DNA from: Carallia brachiata
Lineage: Eukaryota; Streptophyta; Magnoliopsida; Malpighiales; Rhizophoraceae
DNA: 64,000 nucleotides
Reading direction: 5' to 3'
NCBI GenBank assembly: GCA_021464245.1
Contig: JADCRB010000035.1
Span: 2,352,469-2,416,468, forward strand
A program made the position numbers and the translations under genes. Every line of letters starts with the position of its first letter. The first letter of the stretch is position 1. The notes beneath the pieces are model-generated. The model was not told the DNA's origin. It ran no database searches and worked only from the letters and a program-made list of their open reading frames with translations. Shown here one piece after another: positions 12,699 through 25,318 of the stretch.

Positions 12699-15600
12699 TT
12701 AGAAGTAAGATGACTGATCATGTAGCACATTCAAGTGAGCAAGAATTCTGGCTGAAAGGGACTTGGTTCTACTGCTCCCTCGCTGTGTTAAGTCAACCAA
12801 AGGCATCTGAGCAGAAGGCCCATAATTTTTGCTTGAGCTCTGGCAGCTGGAAAATCCTTTCCAAAGCATTTAGGGCCTTTTCTTGCAATGCTGGGGGAGA
12901 AGAACTCAAAAGATTTATCATCGGTTGTATGGCATTTGTTTGTGCAAGCACCTTTCCACCTCTTTGAAACATTTCGCCTTCAATTAAAGTCGACAGTGCA
13001 TCTAAAGAAGCCTCGCGAGCTCCAGGATCAGGATCTTCAAGAACCCTCACAAGTGGTCCCAATGCATCAGCCTCCACGAGGCAAAATGATGATTCAACAG
13101 AACAGATTCCCCCATGAATTAGGCAGCCCATCTCCGGTGGAGCTGACAAGCACCAGAACCCCTTGCGTTTTGGTATTGGCTGGGCTCAATTGCCCCGAAC
13201 TCCGTGACAAATGTGCAAGGGAAATGGCAGCATATGTCTTGGTCAAGGCAGTTCCAGAGTCTAGCAGCTGTACTAGTACTGGAATAATGCCAGCTTCTGC
13301 CACTTTCTTTTGCCATTCCAAATTCATTGGAACAGTGAAACGACAAATGGCTCCAACAGCATTTTCAATTAACTGACTCTTATGGGGATCATTCTGCTTA
13401 CCATTTAGAAGATATTTAGAAATAAATTTAAGTACCCCAGCATCCAGAAGCCACTTAGTGATTACTGGATTCTCAGGGAGGTAAGAGATTATACCCATGG
13501 CAGAAGCAATTTCTTCCACATCATTGGAAGACTGCATGATCCTGAGTGAGGCCTCAAGGCACTTCTTACCATCATGCTCCTCCATGGTGGCTTTTTCACC
13601 ATCTTTTACCAGGCAACTAAGCAGCTTCACAGCATTTGCTTGTACACTTGAGTTCCCATGTTCACATAACTGAACCAATACTTGCACAGCAGCACACTGC
13701 TATAAGATTCAACCAGTCAGCATTGTCATGATGCAATCCTCAGGAAAAAAAAAAAAAAGCATCCTAGTCCGTGAGGCTCCCACACTATGGAGTTTGGAGA
13801 AAGGGTTGCATTTACGAGACTGGACCCTTTTTTAAGAGACAGACTGTTTCCGTAATTTGAACTTATGACTTTCAAGTCATAATGGAGTAACCTTACTGTT
13901 ACACCCAGGTTTTCCCTTTGATCCTTAGCAAACATATAGACACATAATGTGGTGCGATGAATGAAAATACAGAAAAAGGGGAAAAAGATCTAGTGTCAAT
14001 AAGCTAACAGTGACCAGTAACAATGAACTCCAATTCCACATTTCTACAATGAGTTAGCATCAGGACCGAGAAATGACCCATCATGCACTTATATTGGTTC
14101 TTTGTTTTAATTTGGAACAGGTTTATTATACAAAATTTCTGATCTCATATTTTCCTCATAATTTTTTTTTTTTCCTATTTTGCTTTCAACAAGTTTGAGA
14201 CTTTCCAATACTTTGCGATTGGATCCTCGAGAAACCAATAGGACAATTAAAAAGGGCCCTCTGGTCACTGCAATGTAAAGCCAATTTGCTGGACTAGCCA
14301 ATCTCCAGCCATTATACTGCATATCTAAATTGTATCTACCTACAGTATCCCATTCAGAGGAGAACTGGATCCGAGTCTTTACCACATTATATCTTTTCTA
14401 AGAATGACAGTCACATACATAGTAAATGCAAGTCACTGGCAGAACACAACAGCCATTTTCTGTTCCAAATATGCACTAAATTTCTTCCTGGACAATATGC
14501 AACATACGAATGTTTGCACAAACATGCACACACTACAATCTCTTGTATACCTCTGACAACTTGTCCTTAATATTTGATGAAGAGGGGGACTGGCACAAAG
14601 CATGGAAAGTTTGGAGAATGATTTGTTGCACTTCGGGCCCTGCTAAATTAACCAAAGAGAAAAGCTTGAAAATATCTTCATCAGATTCCAACAATGAAAC
14701 TGGTGCTGAGCTGGATTCTTGAGACATTGTTGACATGGCAAGGTTCATAATGGTGGCTGCCAATTCCTCACGCAAACTTGAGGATAGTGAAATGTGCTGG
14801 AAAAGAAGCTTAAATAATGGACTCATTGCACCTTCTCCAATCATCTGTAGGCCATTTGCTGGCAAGCTTGAGAGATTTCGCAGAGCTTTGACTGCCACCT
14901 TTTTCATTTCAATGTCACCATGCGAGACCAAGTGAAGAAGTGGGCCTAATGCACCTCCCTCAAACAAAGATGCTTTATTGTGATCAGTTAACTCCATTTC
15001 TGCTATAGTGGATGCCATGACCATTTTCACGTCATCTGACCCTGGATAAACAAATGGTTTTGCTTTTGAATCTAGAATTTGTCCCTTTGATAATAGCAGA
15101 TTCTATGGCATAGAACATAACAGAAGTAGAGAATGCCAATCAATGTTGTGCTAGAACAAATTCAAACAGCAGGTTAAAATTATTGAAGTGAGCAATGTAC
15201 CTACTTGGAAACGTAAAATGGTCGCAACCATGCATGTGAAGGTGCAATGAGTGAGGATACATCCAGCATTTTGTTTATTGATGCCACAAGTTAACTAACA
15301 GACTATACCTAAAGTAAAATAAGTAAATTGGCACTACGGAAGTCCAATGCAGGTCTTTGCCTCCTTTTCTTCCTCCTTCTTAAACAAGTACCAGAGGAAG
15401 AAACAAAAATGTGAAGGAGAAATCCAAGAAAAACTAATAAGAAGCTAAAAAAGGTTATCACATATAAGGAAATCACCTGCAGACAGCCTCTCAAGCAAAT
15501 GTTTGAAATAATTTGCCTTTGCCATTTTTATGATGTTCTGATCAGAGAATGATAGATTCTCCAATAACTGTTGTGCATCTGTAGCTGCTTGGCTATCATC

Positions 15601-17620
15601 ACTGCTCGACATGGTCACCAAGAGGAGAATGCAACCCTGAGCCTTGCCGATGCGCTCCCTTACCAAGCTGCATTTTGATAATTCTAACAGAAGTGCCACT
15701 GCTAACTTCCTTTCTGCAACACGACGACCTAGAGATCGCACAATAGACTCAATCGCATTATCAACCTTCCCAACCCTTTCCTGCAATGTATTGCAGGTTC
15801 ATGGAAAAATCAGAAAGAACACAATTTTCATTACATAAATAATATCCGGAGAGAACACAGTATGCTTTGGCTGTGGTAAATTAGATGCAGTGAAAATTAG
15901 CTCAATCATTAACAAAAAAAGAAAAAGAAAAAGAAAATTAGCTCAATCAATGTGAAGGCTGATTGTATGAGTGTTAAGAAATATCTTTCATTTACATTGG
16001 TAAATTACCTAGTAATAAGTCAACTAAGCAACTGTACCCAACAGAATGAAAAACTCACAATCTCACACACACATAGGCTTCACAACCCAAGTTAAAATTC
16101 AAAATTTGCAGCAAGTTTACAACTCACGGACAAGTATTCTATGACGTCTCTAAGCAGATACATGTATAATTTGTTCAACATAGCATTAAAAAGTTTATTC
16201 GGACTATCTTACATCATTTATATTGGTACCTGAACATGTTTACAAAGAAGCCCCATTCCTCAGTAATAATAATGTACAGAAATTCCAGTCTCGCTATATT
16301 ATCCTGGATTCCTTGTCATGCTTTAAAAACAGGAACACAAGAGTAACATAATAATGTAAACCAAGTCTAATGTGCATGACGCAATACCTTAGCATCATCA
16401 CTATCTTTTGATAGGATGCAAAGGATTGCAAGAGCATGATTCCTTATCTCACGGTTTTTTGCTCCTAGAAGCTGGATAAGGTCTGTTATGTAATCCTCCA
16501 GTATCATCCATTCCCGATACTGGTCCCTCTGTTTACAAAGGTCCTCCAACTGTTCCAAGCAATGAATTACTTCTTCATCTTCTTCAGATGTAAGTTTTGA
16601 TTTCATGGAAGCAATTGTAATCATTGTGTTCCTATCCTTCCATTCTTCTATTGATTGCCTCAAAGTTTTGTTAGGCCGTAGAATTGAGGGATCTAGAATG
16701 GTCATGGTCAAAGGACACAATGTGTTTCCATCTGCAAGCCACTTTTCTATTGCAGATCTCTCAAATGTCTGCCCAGAAGAGGTCTCTACAGGGTCTACCA
16801 TAACATCCCTAGTGATTGGACAATAAAATGACCGGAGAGGATCTAATGGTTGGCTACCCAAAGACTTCCTCTTGGTGAAATATTTTATCTCTTTCTCCTT
16901 GGGAGATGAAGCAGCATCTGCCCTTTCTAATAAAGCAATTATCTGATCCATTTGTATAGCTTCAGCCTGATCTTTTCTAAGGCGGGCATTTTCAATCTCA
17001 ATCTTGAATTCTTCAAATTCTTTCTTCAGTGCAGACCTCTCAGTTGAAATCCCAACAGCCTCAGCTATAGAAACCAGTAAATTATTGGCATAAGAACGAC
17101 CAACATTTCTTTCCTGTATTCCTGAGTCAATTTTCTCCAAAATCTCTTCTTCTGCTACAGCTGCCTTGAACTCCGCCCTCTGCATACTATCATGGAGCTT
17201 TCCAATCTCTTCAACTATGCCAGAAGAAAGATCCAGGGAGGCCAAAGGGAGAAGACCTAGAGCCCGGCTAATCTCTCTTGTAGTCTCCTCCAAGCGCTTC
17301 ATTATTGTCCGACAATTCATTAGGAGAAATACTTTGTTCCTCTTGGTGCATTCCATTGTCAGCTCCTTCGCAGCTTTGATTTCTTTATTGAGAATTGCAA
17401 TGACATTGTTTAAGCTCTCAGAATGACCAATATCTTTTTTATTCAACTCTTTCAAGATGGGAACAATCCTTTCCAGGTAACTGGCAAGTTCCATAAAAGT
17501 TTCCCTCTTAATGAGCACGTTGTTGGCAGTGCATACTGTTTCAATCATGCCCTCTATAATCTGGGAAAAAATTTCTGGAGCTGGAATATTTGAGGCACAG
17601 GTAACTGCATCCAGCACCAT
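12699..17620 (-). CDS. PUB42: U-box / armadillo-repeat E3 ubiquitin ligase, PUB42 type, frame broken twice in the last exon
   Basis: Four coding exons on the minus strand: 16388-17620, 15477-15780, 14551-15041 and 12699-13696, all with GT/AG borders and agreeing phases. Exon 1 (411 codons) carries the helical N-terminal region of plant U-box ligases. The U-box follows at residues 262-335 (start FYCPITRDVMVDPV, E2-binding core, end RQSIEEW), then the first ARM repeats. Exons 2-4 carry further ARM repeats. Allowing for the two frame changes, the protein would be about 1007 residues, close to Arabidopsis PUB42 and longer than PUB43/PUB44 (about 800), although all share this build. It should transfer ubiquitin from an E2 to unknown substrates; related SAUL1-type ligases sit at the plasma membrane through C-terminal ARM repeats. 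In the last exon, extra bases at the GGGG run (13159-13162) and near 12824-12825 throw the reading off. As written, translation stops at 13094-13096. The family assignment is firm, the number 42 less so. Confidence 0.88.
13745..13910 (-). mobile_element. Au SINE (tRNA-derived) in intron 3 of the PUB gene
   Basis: Read on the minus strand, the sequence follows the Au SINE pattern known from many angiosperms. It starts with an ACAGTAAGGTTACTCCATTATGAC-like head, then AAGTTCAAATTACGGAAACAG (diverged B box), a middle with CTCC..ACTCCATAGTGTGGGAGCCTCACGG, and ends in a T run (A run on plus, 13745-13758). It sits in the 854-base intron 13697-14550, in the same orientation as the gene. I could not define a convincing target duplication. 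Identification rests on remembered family sequence. Confidence 0.75.
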
Positions 17621-17630
17621 TATGTAACAT
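17541..17630 (-). CDS. Possible upstream ORF overlapping the PUB start codon
   Basis: An ATG ten bases before the main ATG opens a 29-codon frame that overlaps the main coding sequence in another frame and stops at 17541. It lies directly after a CAG (17631-17633) that looks like a 5' UTR splice acceptor, so the mature leader may begin its last exon exactly at this ATG. It would reduce translation of the ligase if used. Not certain to be translated. Confidence 0.3.
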   Translation of the reverse strand: MLHNGAGCSYLCLKYSSSRNFFPDYRGHD

Positions 17631-20600
17631 CTGAAAATAGCTAGGAAGCAAAATCCTTTATTCCCATGGGATCAAGAAACATCGTAGCAAGACAGCTGTC
17701 TGAGATTTTTGACCTGATCAGGTCTCATAGCCACATCACCATTCAGTTTTACCCTGTGAAATGCTCAGTACTCTGAGTTAAATTTTGACTATTAACTCAA
17801 AATGTAGCTACTAACGTCAAAAAGAAGCAAATGTGCGCAAGATGAATGAACCCAATAGCACACTCTCTAAGCATTCAGAAAAGCAATCAAATCCATCCAC
17901 CCAAGTTTGCTCGGATCGGGGTTTCAATTATCCACAAAGCACCAGCAACGTCCTTATTCCTTTCCCTTGGTCATAAATTGTGGTCTCTTCAGTAATCAAA
18001 TCCAGGATCATGAAGAGAGTAAAAAAAAAATTCAGAGCAGTAAGCCCTATAGTAGTAGAAGGAAAGGAAACCCTTTGTCTCTCAAAAACCATCAAAACAA
18101 ATACTGAGAAAACTGATCATTCATTACAACTGGTTTTCTTTATTTCCCTACATTTACTCAGTAAGCAAACAGGAATTAACAGAAAACTGCTAACTAAACT
18201 GCTGTCAACGACTTCACGCATGAATTCTATCAGCACTTAACAAAAGGATTAAAAAATAAAGGTCCACCTCCTGGCTTCTGTTTCTGAATCAAAACTCAAA
18301 ACGTCATTCCTCAGAATTATATTAAACGGATACAACAGAAGCAAAATAAACACAATCACGAAGCTCGGAGGAAAAAAAAAAAAAACATTAGAATAAACAC
18401 AGTCATGAGTTATTGGAAGTTCAAGAATTCTATGAGAAAGAAACCTGCCGAAAGAGTGACTGCCCATGAAAATTCATAAAGCACCAATTGCTGACGGAGT
18501 TTTCCAGGAAAAGGCGCGGATTTTACCACACAACTTGCAATCAACCTGTCGGCACCAGGTGAAACCAAAAAGGAAAAGGCCAAACAAACCAGAAAATATG
18601 ATTAGATAAATGAAAAAAAAAAAATTGAACGAACGACACAGACTGAAGAAAGTCCTTTGCTTCTCTTGTGGGTAGTGGATGATTGACTTTGTTTATTATG
18701 TAGTTTTCTACAAGTGGGTTTAGAAGAAGAAGGGAAGTAGCATATCTATCTATCTGTATCTGTGTTTATTTCAGGCGAAGACTCAGACTCTGCCGGCGAA
18801 GACTTGGTGCTGTTTTTCTTCCAAAGATATGGTCTTTAAAAGATTGACTCTCACTCCTCACTCGAAGTAAATTCCAAAAGCTACAAAATACAACGAGCCT
18901 TTTCTTTACTCCATTTCCGCGTTAAAGTATTACTATTTACTTGGGAAACAGATGGCACCAAAAGGAAAGAAGGTCAGAAACCAGTGATCCTTTATCGTGG
19001 AAGTCCACGTAGAAAAACATCCGAGGAAATGTCTGGAATCTCAAAATCGAAGAAGAAAAAAGGAAAATTTCTATTCAACTACGACGGACGGACACGTTCG
19101 ACCAAAACAGGAACAAGTGAATCCAATAATCAAATTTTAAATTTTTATTTTAAAATTTTTAATTTTTAATTCTTAGAGAGAAAAAAAAGTTACTCGTATA
19201 ACTTATAATTTAATGAATTTTAGTATAAAATATGTTCAAAGGTAAAAAAGTGAAAGAAAGGGTGTTTGGAGATTAGCTTTGCCCAATTGATAAATAATTA
19301 GGGTTGTTAACTACGAGTTTGAAAATTTTTTTATTCATAATTTTCTCCTTTTTACTGTTATATTATAAATTTTATAAAAAGATAAAAAATATAATAATAA
19401 TAAGGAAAGGGTGATTTATCGTTGACTATGATTACGGTTTTATTGGGTAACATTGACCACTTTCGTTGACAAAGAGCTAATTTTCTAAAACAAATAAAGA
19501 GAACATGGATGTCTCTTTTTCTTTTTTTTTTTTTGTTTTGAACAAGAACAAAGATTTCGTTCTTGCGTCTGCTTTGGCTGTTATATCATACGTTACATGT
19601 TACAGCTGGAGCCGCCGGCGTTGAAAAGTAAACTACGCAAAATGTCCCAATCTTGGACAAAGATAAGCAAAATTTCTCATCTTCTTCCTGGCTGCAGTCA
19701 TGCCGCGTATTGGCTTGCCTCCTATCTACCATAGTTATGGGCTCTCCAACCTTCAGCAGCCCGCTCAGGGCTTTGTGAATTCTTGGCAGAAAATATTGTC
19801 GGCGTTCGTTGTTGGTGTTTGTTTTCTTAGAATTGTAGTTAATTACCACTGTTTGTGTGCCTGGCTTAAGGAATTCGCTTCTAGGTAAAAGGTCTCACGA
19901 ATAAATTTTATCAAACCAAATAATAAGATTAAATTTATAATTTATCATTTAATATAAAAAATGTTATAATTATTTTATTGTTTTGCACAAATTAAATACA
20001 GAATCTTAATATATTCCACCGAGATTATAGAAGTTCACCAGCCATGATTGGAAATTTTCAATGGAAAAAGAAAAGAAAATAAGAGAAAATTAGTAATTTT
20101 TTTATTTTTTTATTTATATTTTATTAATATAAATAATTATTTTTAATTTTTCTCTTATAATTTATTATTTTTTTCTCACAACATTTTAATTATTATTATT
20201 TATATATTATAATATAATTATTACTATATTATTTTTTTTTCCTCTTTCTTATATTCACTTTCGTAGCATCCAATCACACTCCAAAAGTCAAAGCAAAACG
20301 AGAATTGTGTACTTTACCCTGTGTTTGACTAGTCCTTTGAAAGGAAAAAGAAAAGAAAATTGGTACTTCCAATCCCACTTTCACGTTTGGTAATTCATGG
20401 AAATCTACTGAAAAAATGAAAAAGATGTCATGTTAAATCAGATCGAAAAATTAGAAGAAAAAAATAAATACAATGATCAAAATATCACAATATATTTTTT
20501 TTATTGTGAATATATTTTTATAATTTTAATTTATTATTTAATTATTTATGAAAATATTTATATATATTATATTTTTTATATAATTTAAATATAAAATTTT

Positions 20601-22812
20601 ATTTATTTATTATTTTTTAATAATTTTTTTCATAACTTTTTTTTATTAAAATCTCAAGATCCAAACATACTGTTAGTTTGGCTTTTCTTCCTTTCTTATT
20701 TATCAATCGTTAATTTAAACGGTAAGGGTCTGAATTCGTTTAATCAGAAATCTTGATTTTAAGTCCTGAAAATGTAGTCGCGATAAATATTTACTGAAAG
20801 ACCTTTACCACCCTTCAAAATTCTACTCGAATCGGTTCAGATTAATCAGTTAAATGAGTTGCATACTAAGCGGCGTAGATAAAAAAAAAAAAACAAAAAC
20901 AGATGTATAATTTCTGCCTACACGATAGAGTACACGCACGACTGCTCAATAAATTGCGCTGGTCAAACCCTTCAAACTTCTCATAGAAATTTAATGCGCT
21001 CGACGACTCAAATGCTTTTCCAACATCGTTGGTGGAAACAGGGTCAAAGGACTCGCGATTGACACTGTATTAGATAAATAAATTAGAGGAAAGGTAAGTA
21101 ACAAAGAAAAAAATGAGAGGGAAAGTTATTAAAATAAAAAAATATTTTCATTTTTTTTATCTTTGGCAAAAATGATCGGAGAAAAGAAAAATAAAAAATT
21201 TTTGTTTACAAAAATGAAAAAAGTAAAAGAGAGAAAAATAATAAGTATAATAATATTAATTTTACTCTCAAAAAATATTATATATAATGCTAAAAATATT
21301 ATATATATAAGTTATATATGAAATACTTTAAAACATCTAATTTAATTTTTTACAGTATTTGTGTAATTTATTATTTAAAAGTTTGATAAAATTTTAAAAA
21401 ATGTATAAATTTTTTTATTTTAAGTAAATTTATAATTATTATTAATATATAATAAACGTAATATAATCTTTTAATAAAAATATTAAAAAATTAATATAAC
21501 TTTTCCCTCCCATACTTTTTTCTCTTAAAATTATTTTCCAGACATGCATGCTTGTCCTTTTCCCACTATTCTTCTCTCGCTTCCGTTCTTTTACCCTATC
21601 AAAATAAAATGCAATGTTAATGGCTATTCGACGAACTACATCTGGGTTCAAGCTCCCCTATGCCAAAAAAAAAAAAACTGGGTTCAAGCTCCCCGTCGAT
21701 CAAATTAGTGCCTGATTTTCTTTCTAGTCGTCTGACTTCAGCAAATGCAAGGCACCTTTCCTTGACAAGTGGACGAATGTGTCAGATTTTACTTGCCACA
21801 TAGAGCGGCAAGTCAGATCACGGAATAATAACAATTTTAACTTTAGACCTTTAAAAAAAATTTTTAATTAAATTCTAAATTTTTTAATTTTTTTAATTAA
21901 ATCTTACATTTTAAAAATTTTTTAAATTGATTTCTTTTTATCAATAGTTATTAATTAAACCATTTCAAAAGTATTTTTTATCAAATGAAAATAAATTAAA
22001 GAAATTATAAATATTTTATTTTAATTATTTTTAAAAAGTATTAAAGAAAAGAAATACAAAAAAAGTGATATTTATATTTTTTTATTAATTTTTATTTGAT
22101 TAAAGTACATTTTTAATAATTTAATTAATAATTATTTGTAAAAAAAATTCATATATAAAAAATCTAAAAGTTATTAAACTCAATTAAAAAAATTTATAAA
22201 AATTTAAAATTAAAATAATTATTATCTCGTCAGAATACCAAGCATCAATTACCGAATCTCGATTAATCAGGAAAAGTACCACGGAGCTGAACGTCTTAGG
22301 CTCTTAGCGTATTCAAATTTTGTGTACCTTCCAACCATGTTCGCATTGTTTTTTTCCAAAGTTCATAATCTCTGGTTCTGACAGAGCATTCGCTAACACA
22401 AGCCTTTTCTTAAAAGCCAACCACAGAATTCTTTTTGCACATTCCTCTCTCTCCCCCCCGTAGATGAGCCTGGAGAGGCAGCTTGAACCACATGATCAAT
22501 GACATGAAAGCTAAAACAGACTCCACTTGTCATCTGAAATATCCTATCAAGCGATCAGTAATCACCCCAACAGCTTGAATGTATAGCTGTCCATCCTGGA
22601 ACAGCACAAACCCACTGGTTGATTGATTTAAAATTGAAAAAGTTATAATTATGAGTTACCATCTCCAGGGAACAATCTCCAATAACAATTTTGCACAGTC
22701 GGTCCTCGTCATAAGCACCAAAACCTTTCATCCAATGGAGTATGAGGCGCGCAAGATGCAATGATAAACATCTGCGTGTGTTTGTTACCCACAAATCCCA
22801 CAGAATTGCTGC
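17631..22812. other. Intergenic between two minus-strand genes; promoter of the PUB gene and AT-rich DNA
   Basis: About 17640-18830 should contain the 5' UTR intron and first exon of the PUB gene. It includes a TCTA repeat near 18750 and pyrimidine-rich minus-strand leader sequence. From 19.0 to 22.5 kb the DNA is AT-rich with long A/T runs, a Tourist-like MITE (20317-20672) and no supported gene. 22500-22812 is probably 3' UTR of the PPR gene. Confidence 0.5.
20317..20672. mobile_element. Tourist-like MITE, TTA target duplication
   Basis: A 356-base AT-rich segment begins CCCTGTGTTTGACTAG and ends TCCAAACATACTG. The ends are imperfect inverted copies, and a TTA stands directly outside each end (20314-20316 and 20673-20675). 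No coding capacity. PIF/Harbinger-derived MITEs create such TTA duplications. Confidence 0.55.
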
Positions 22813-24429
22813 CTATGTAACAGTCTCTTTTAATAATCCATCAAGGACACCAGTCCCGCTGTCCACTTTATCGACAACTTTGTTTAATAAGAGATCCCAG
22901 AAATCACTATCAATTGCTCTGCTTGCAATGGCCATTGAAACAACCTCATCTACTTCTTTCATCCCTGATTCATGCAAACCCTCAATCAATATCAAGTAGG
23001 TTGACGTATTAGGCAAGCATCCTTGATCCAGCATCTCCGCAAGGATCCTAACTCCCTCCTTCGCGTTCCCAACTTTAGAAAACCCCTTAATCAACATGTT
23101 ATACGTGAAAGCATTAGGTTTGCATCCCTTCTCCACCATGTCATCCCACAACCTTCCTGCCTCACTCAACTCCCCTCTATCACACATGCCCGCAATGAGC
23201 GTATTATATGTTAACAGACTTGGGACTGAACCCTGCTCAAACTCGCCAAACAATTTCCTCGCTTCCCAAACCTTTCCCTCCTTACAAAGCCAGTGAATAA
23301 GCGTACTTGTAATGGCATTATCAGGCATGCAATTCTTCTTTAACAACCTCTTCCAAAGGTCACAAGCCTCTTCCACTTTGCCCTTCTCGCATAACACGTC
23401 GATGACCTTACAACAAAGGGCTGAGCTAGGTACATATTTACTGTCGAGCATATCATCGAGCAAGTTGCAAGCTTCACCGGCCTTTTTCTCCTTGCAATAT
23501 GCCTCGATCATAACCCCATAAATAACATCATTCGGCTCTACTTCGTACTCCTCCATGTTATCCATAACCTTAATAGCATCGCTTAATCTTCCTTGCTTAC
23601 AGTACCCATCCATCAATACAGCAAAAGTCGTGGCATCTGGCAACCATCCCCTATCCAAAAGCTCACCAAAAACCCTCTTGGCATTATCCATATCTCCAAG
23701 CGAAGCATACCCTCCTAAAATAGTCGTGTAAGTGACCACATTCGGGATCAAGCCCAACTCCGGCATTTCATCAAACACCTTAACAGCACATTCCATGTCA
23801 CGCTTCTTACACAGCCCTTTGATCAAGATGTTATAGGTGAAAACATTGGGAGCAATTCCGAACTTAGTTTTGCAGTCCTTGAAGGTGGCATGTATTAAAT
23901 CATACTTTTTATTTTGGACAAAAGCGTTTAACAGTGTATTCAGCGATCTCACAGAGCGTTGTACCTCAAACTCTTCGATACGGAGGAACGTTTTAAGGGC
24001 TAAATTGGGTTTGCTCGAAAGGCCATAGTTGCGGATGACGTCGATGAATAGATTCTCGCCGCATTTGATTTGGGTTTTTTGGAGCTCAGAGAGCAAAGAC
24101 TCCATGGGATCGAAGGCACGAGCGCGAGAGAGCTTCGAAATGATGGAGTGGTAGGTGTCGTAATTATGGGAGAAACCCGGGTGGTATTTGCCGGCATAAT
24201 CGAAGATTTGGAGCGCAAGGTCGAGATTTTGTTGTTTGGTGATCATGGAGACGAGGCGTTTGGGGTAGAGACGTTGGGGCCAGCGCTTGATTGGTGGCGT
24301 GACGGTGTATGATTCCAGAAGTGGGACGTCTAGGTTGGCCGTGGAAAGGGTACGGACGGCGGTGATTGGATTGAGGAGTGCGGTGGTCGTGATCTTTGTG
24401 TGGTGGCGTAAGAGGGCGTGCGGTGGCAT
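22813..24429 (-). CDS. P-class pentatricopeptide repeat protein, At5g16420 type, mitochondrial
   Basis: Intronless minus-strand gene for 538 residues. The first ATG is at 24427-24429; the six codons before it are open but begin at a GTG. The N-terminus (MPPHALLRHHTKITTTALLNP) is rich in basic and hydroxylated residues with few acidic ones, as in mitochondrial presequences. From about residue 130 to the end there are about ten 35-residue PPR units with the typical phrases TYNILIKGLCKK, VTYTTILGGY, PSLLTYNTLIAGMC and FTYNMLIKGFSK. The spacing is uniform and there is no E or DYW tail, so it is a P-class protein expected to bind organellar RNA and affect stability or processing rather than edit. 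Phrases such as LYPKRLVSMIT and HNYDTYHSII match Arabidopsis At5g16420 as I remember it. The RNA target is unknown. The frame is intact. Confidence 0.93.
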   Translation of the reverse strand: MPPHALLRHHTKITTTALLNPITAVRTLSTANLDVPLLESYTVTPPIKRWPQRLYPKRLVSMITKQQNLDLALQIFDYAGKYHPGFSHNYDTYHSIISKLSRARAFDPMESLLSELQKTQIKCGENLFIDVIRNYGLSSKPNLALKTFLRIEEFEVQRSVRSLNTLLNAFVQNKKYDLIHATFKDCKTKFGIAPNVFTYNILIKGLCKKRDMECAVKVFDEMPELGLIPNVVTYTTILGGYASLGDMDNAKRVFGELLDRGWLPDATTFAVLMDGYCKQGRLSDAIKVMDNMEEYEVEPNDVIYGVMIEAYCKEKKAGEACNLLDDMLDSKYVPSSALCCKVIDVLCEKGKVEEACDLWKRLLKKNCMPDNAITSTLIHWLCKEGKVWEARKLFGEFEQGSVPSLLTYNTLIAGMCDRGELSEAGRLWDDMVEKGCKPNAFTYNMLIKGFSKVGNAKEGVRILAEMLDQGCLPNTSTYLILIEGLHESGMKEVDEVVSMAIASRAIDSDFWDLLLNKVVDKVDSGTGVLDGLLKETVT

Positions 24430-25318
24430 GGTTGGGAGGAGAGGCACTTCTGGCCTTGAAAATGAAGGCGCTGGAAATATTGGCGCAACGCCAGGCGGTG
24501 CTGCTTATTTTATTTATTTTATTTTTTTCTATAAAAAAAAAAGAGTAAAGTAAAGGTCGTATATGAAATAAGCAAATTTTGTGGTTATAATTTTAACCGC
24601 GCCTAATGTTTTATAAAGTGTTTGGATTGAGAGAATTTTTTTTATTTTTATTTTAAGATTGTGTGATTTTAGTGTGAAGGAAAATTATGAGGAAGAAAAT
24701 TGTGAAAAAAAAATATATAAGAAAATAATGAGAAAATAAAATTTTATATTCAGATTATATAAAAAAAATTGTGAAAAATAAAAGTATATGAATACAATTA
24801 CAAAAATGACCTTTCAAATAAATGAATAATAAATTAAAATTATAAAAATAACTCTAAAAATATTTGAATAAATTGGATCATTTTGATAATTAAGCATCTA
24901 TGTTTTTTTTTTTTTTCCCTCCAATTGCTTAATCATCCTTCTCTGACGCTTCTTCTTTTTCTTTTTCTTTTCCTGCACATACTGAGCAAAGGAAAGTTGC
25001 ATTGGCGTCTGTGTTTTCATTCTAATTCTTTTTTTCATGGGTTTACCAAACAAAGGGTTATTGTTAGCTTTGTTATTAGATTTGCTTATAATAATTAATA
25101 ATTGATATTAAATTTTCAATTAATGTGATTTTTGTTTATTTTGCGAATAGTTTCTTGGGTGTTATAGATAGATTTTTGTCTTTTTTCCCATCTTTCAAGT
25201 AAATTTTCAGGTTTTCTTGCAATTTCTTAAGCCGTCATAGATCTGACGATATTAAAAATCATGACTAACGAGTTATGACATAACAACCATCAACTTCTTT
25301 ACCCTTAGATCATATGAG
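24430..25318. other. Promoter of the PPR gene and AT-rich spacer
   Basis: The minus-strand PPR gene should be transcribed from within 24450-24650; an A/T-rich tract lies at 24505-24545. The rest is AT-rich with T runs. No gene or structured RNA was recognised. Confidence 0.45.

Noticed and set aside
12793..13149. Separate small gene next to the PUB gene
   Set aside because: It is the continuation of the PUB ARM repeats in another frame after a one-base insertion, not an independent gene.
22555..22794. 79-codon frame downstream of the PPR gene
   Set aside because: No domain; position fits the PPR 3' UTR.
24070..24553. Plus-strand frames opposite the PPR N-terminus
   Set aside because: Shadows of the PPR coding frame; the minus-strand protein is strongly conserved.
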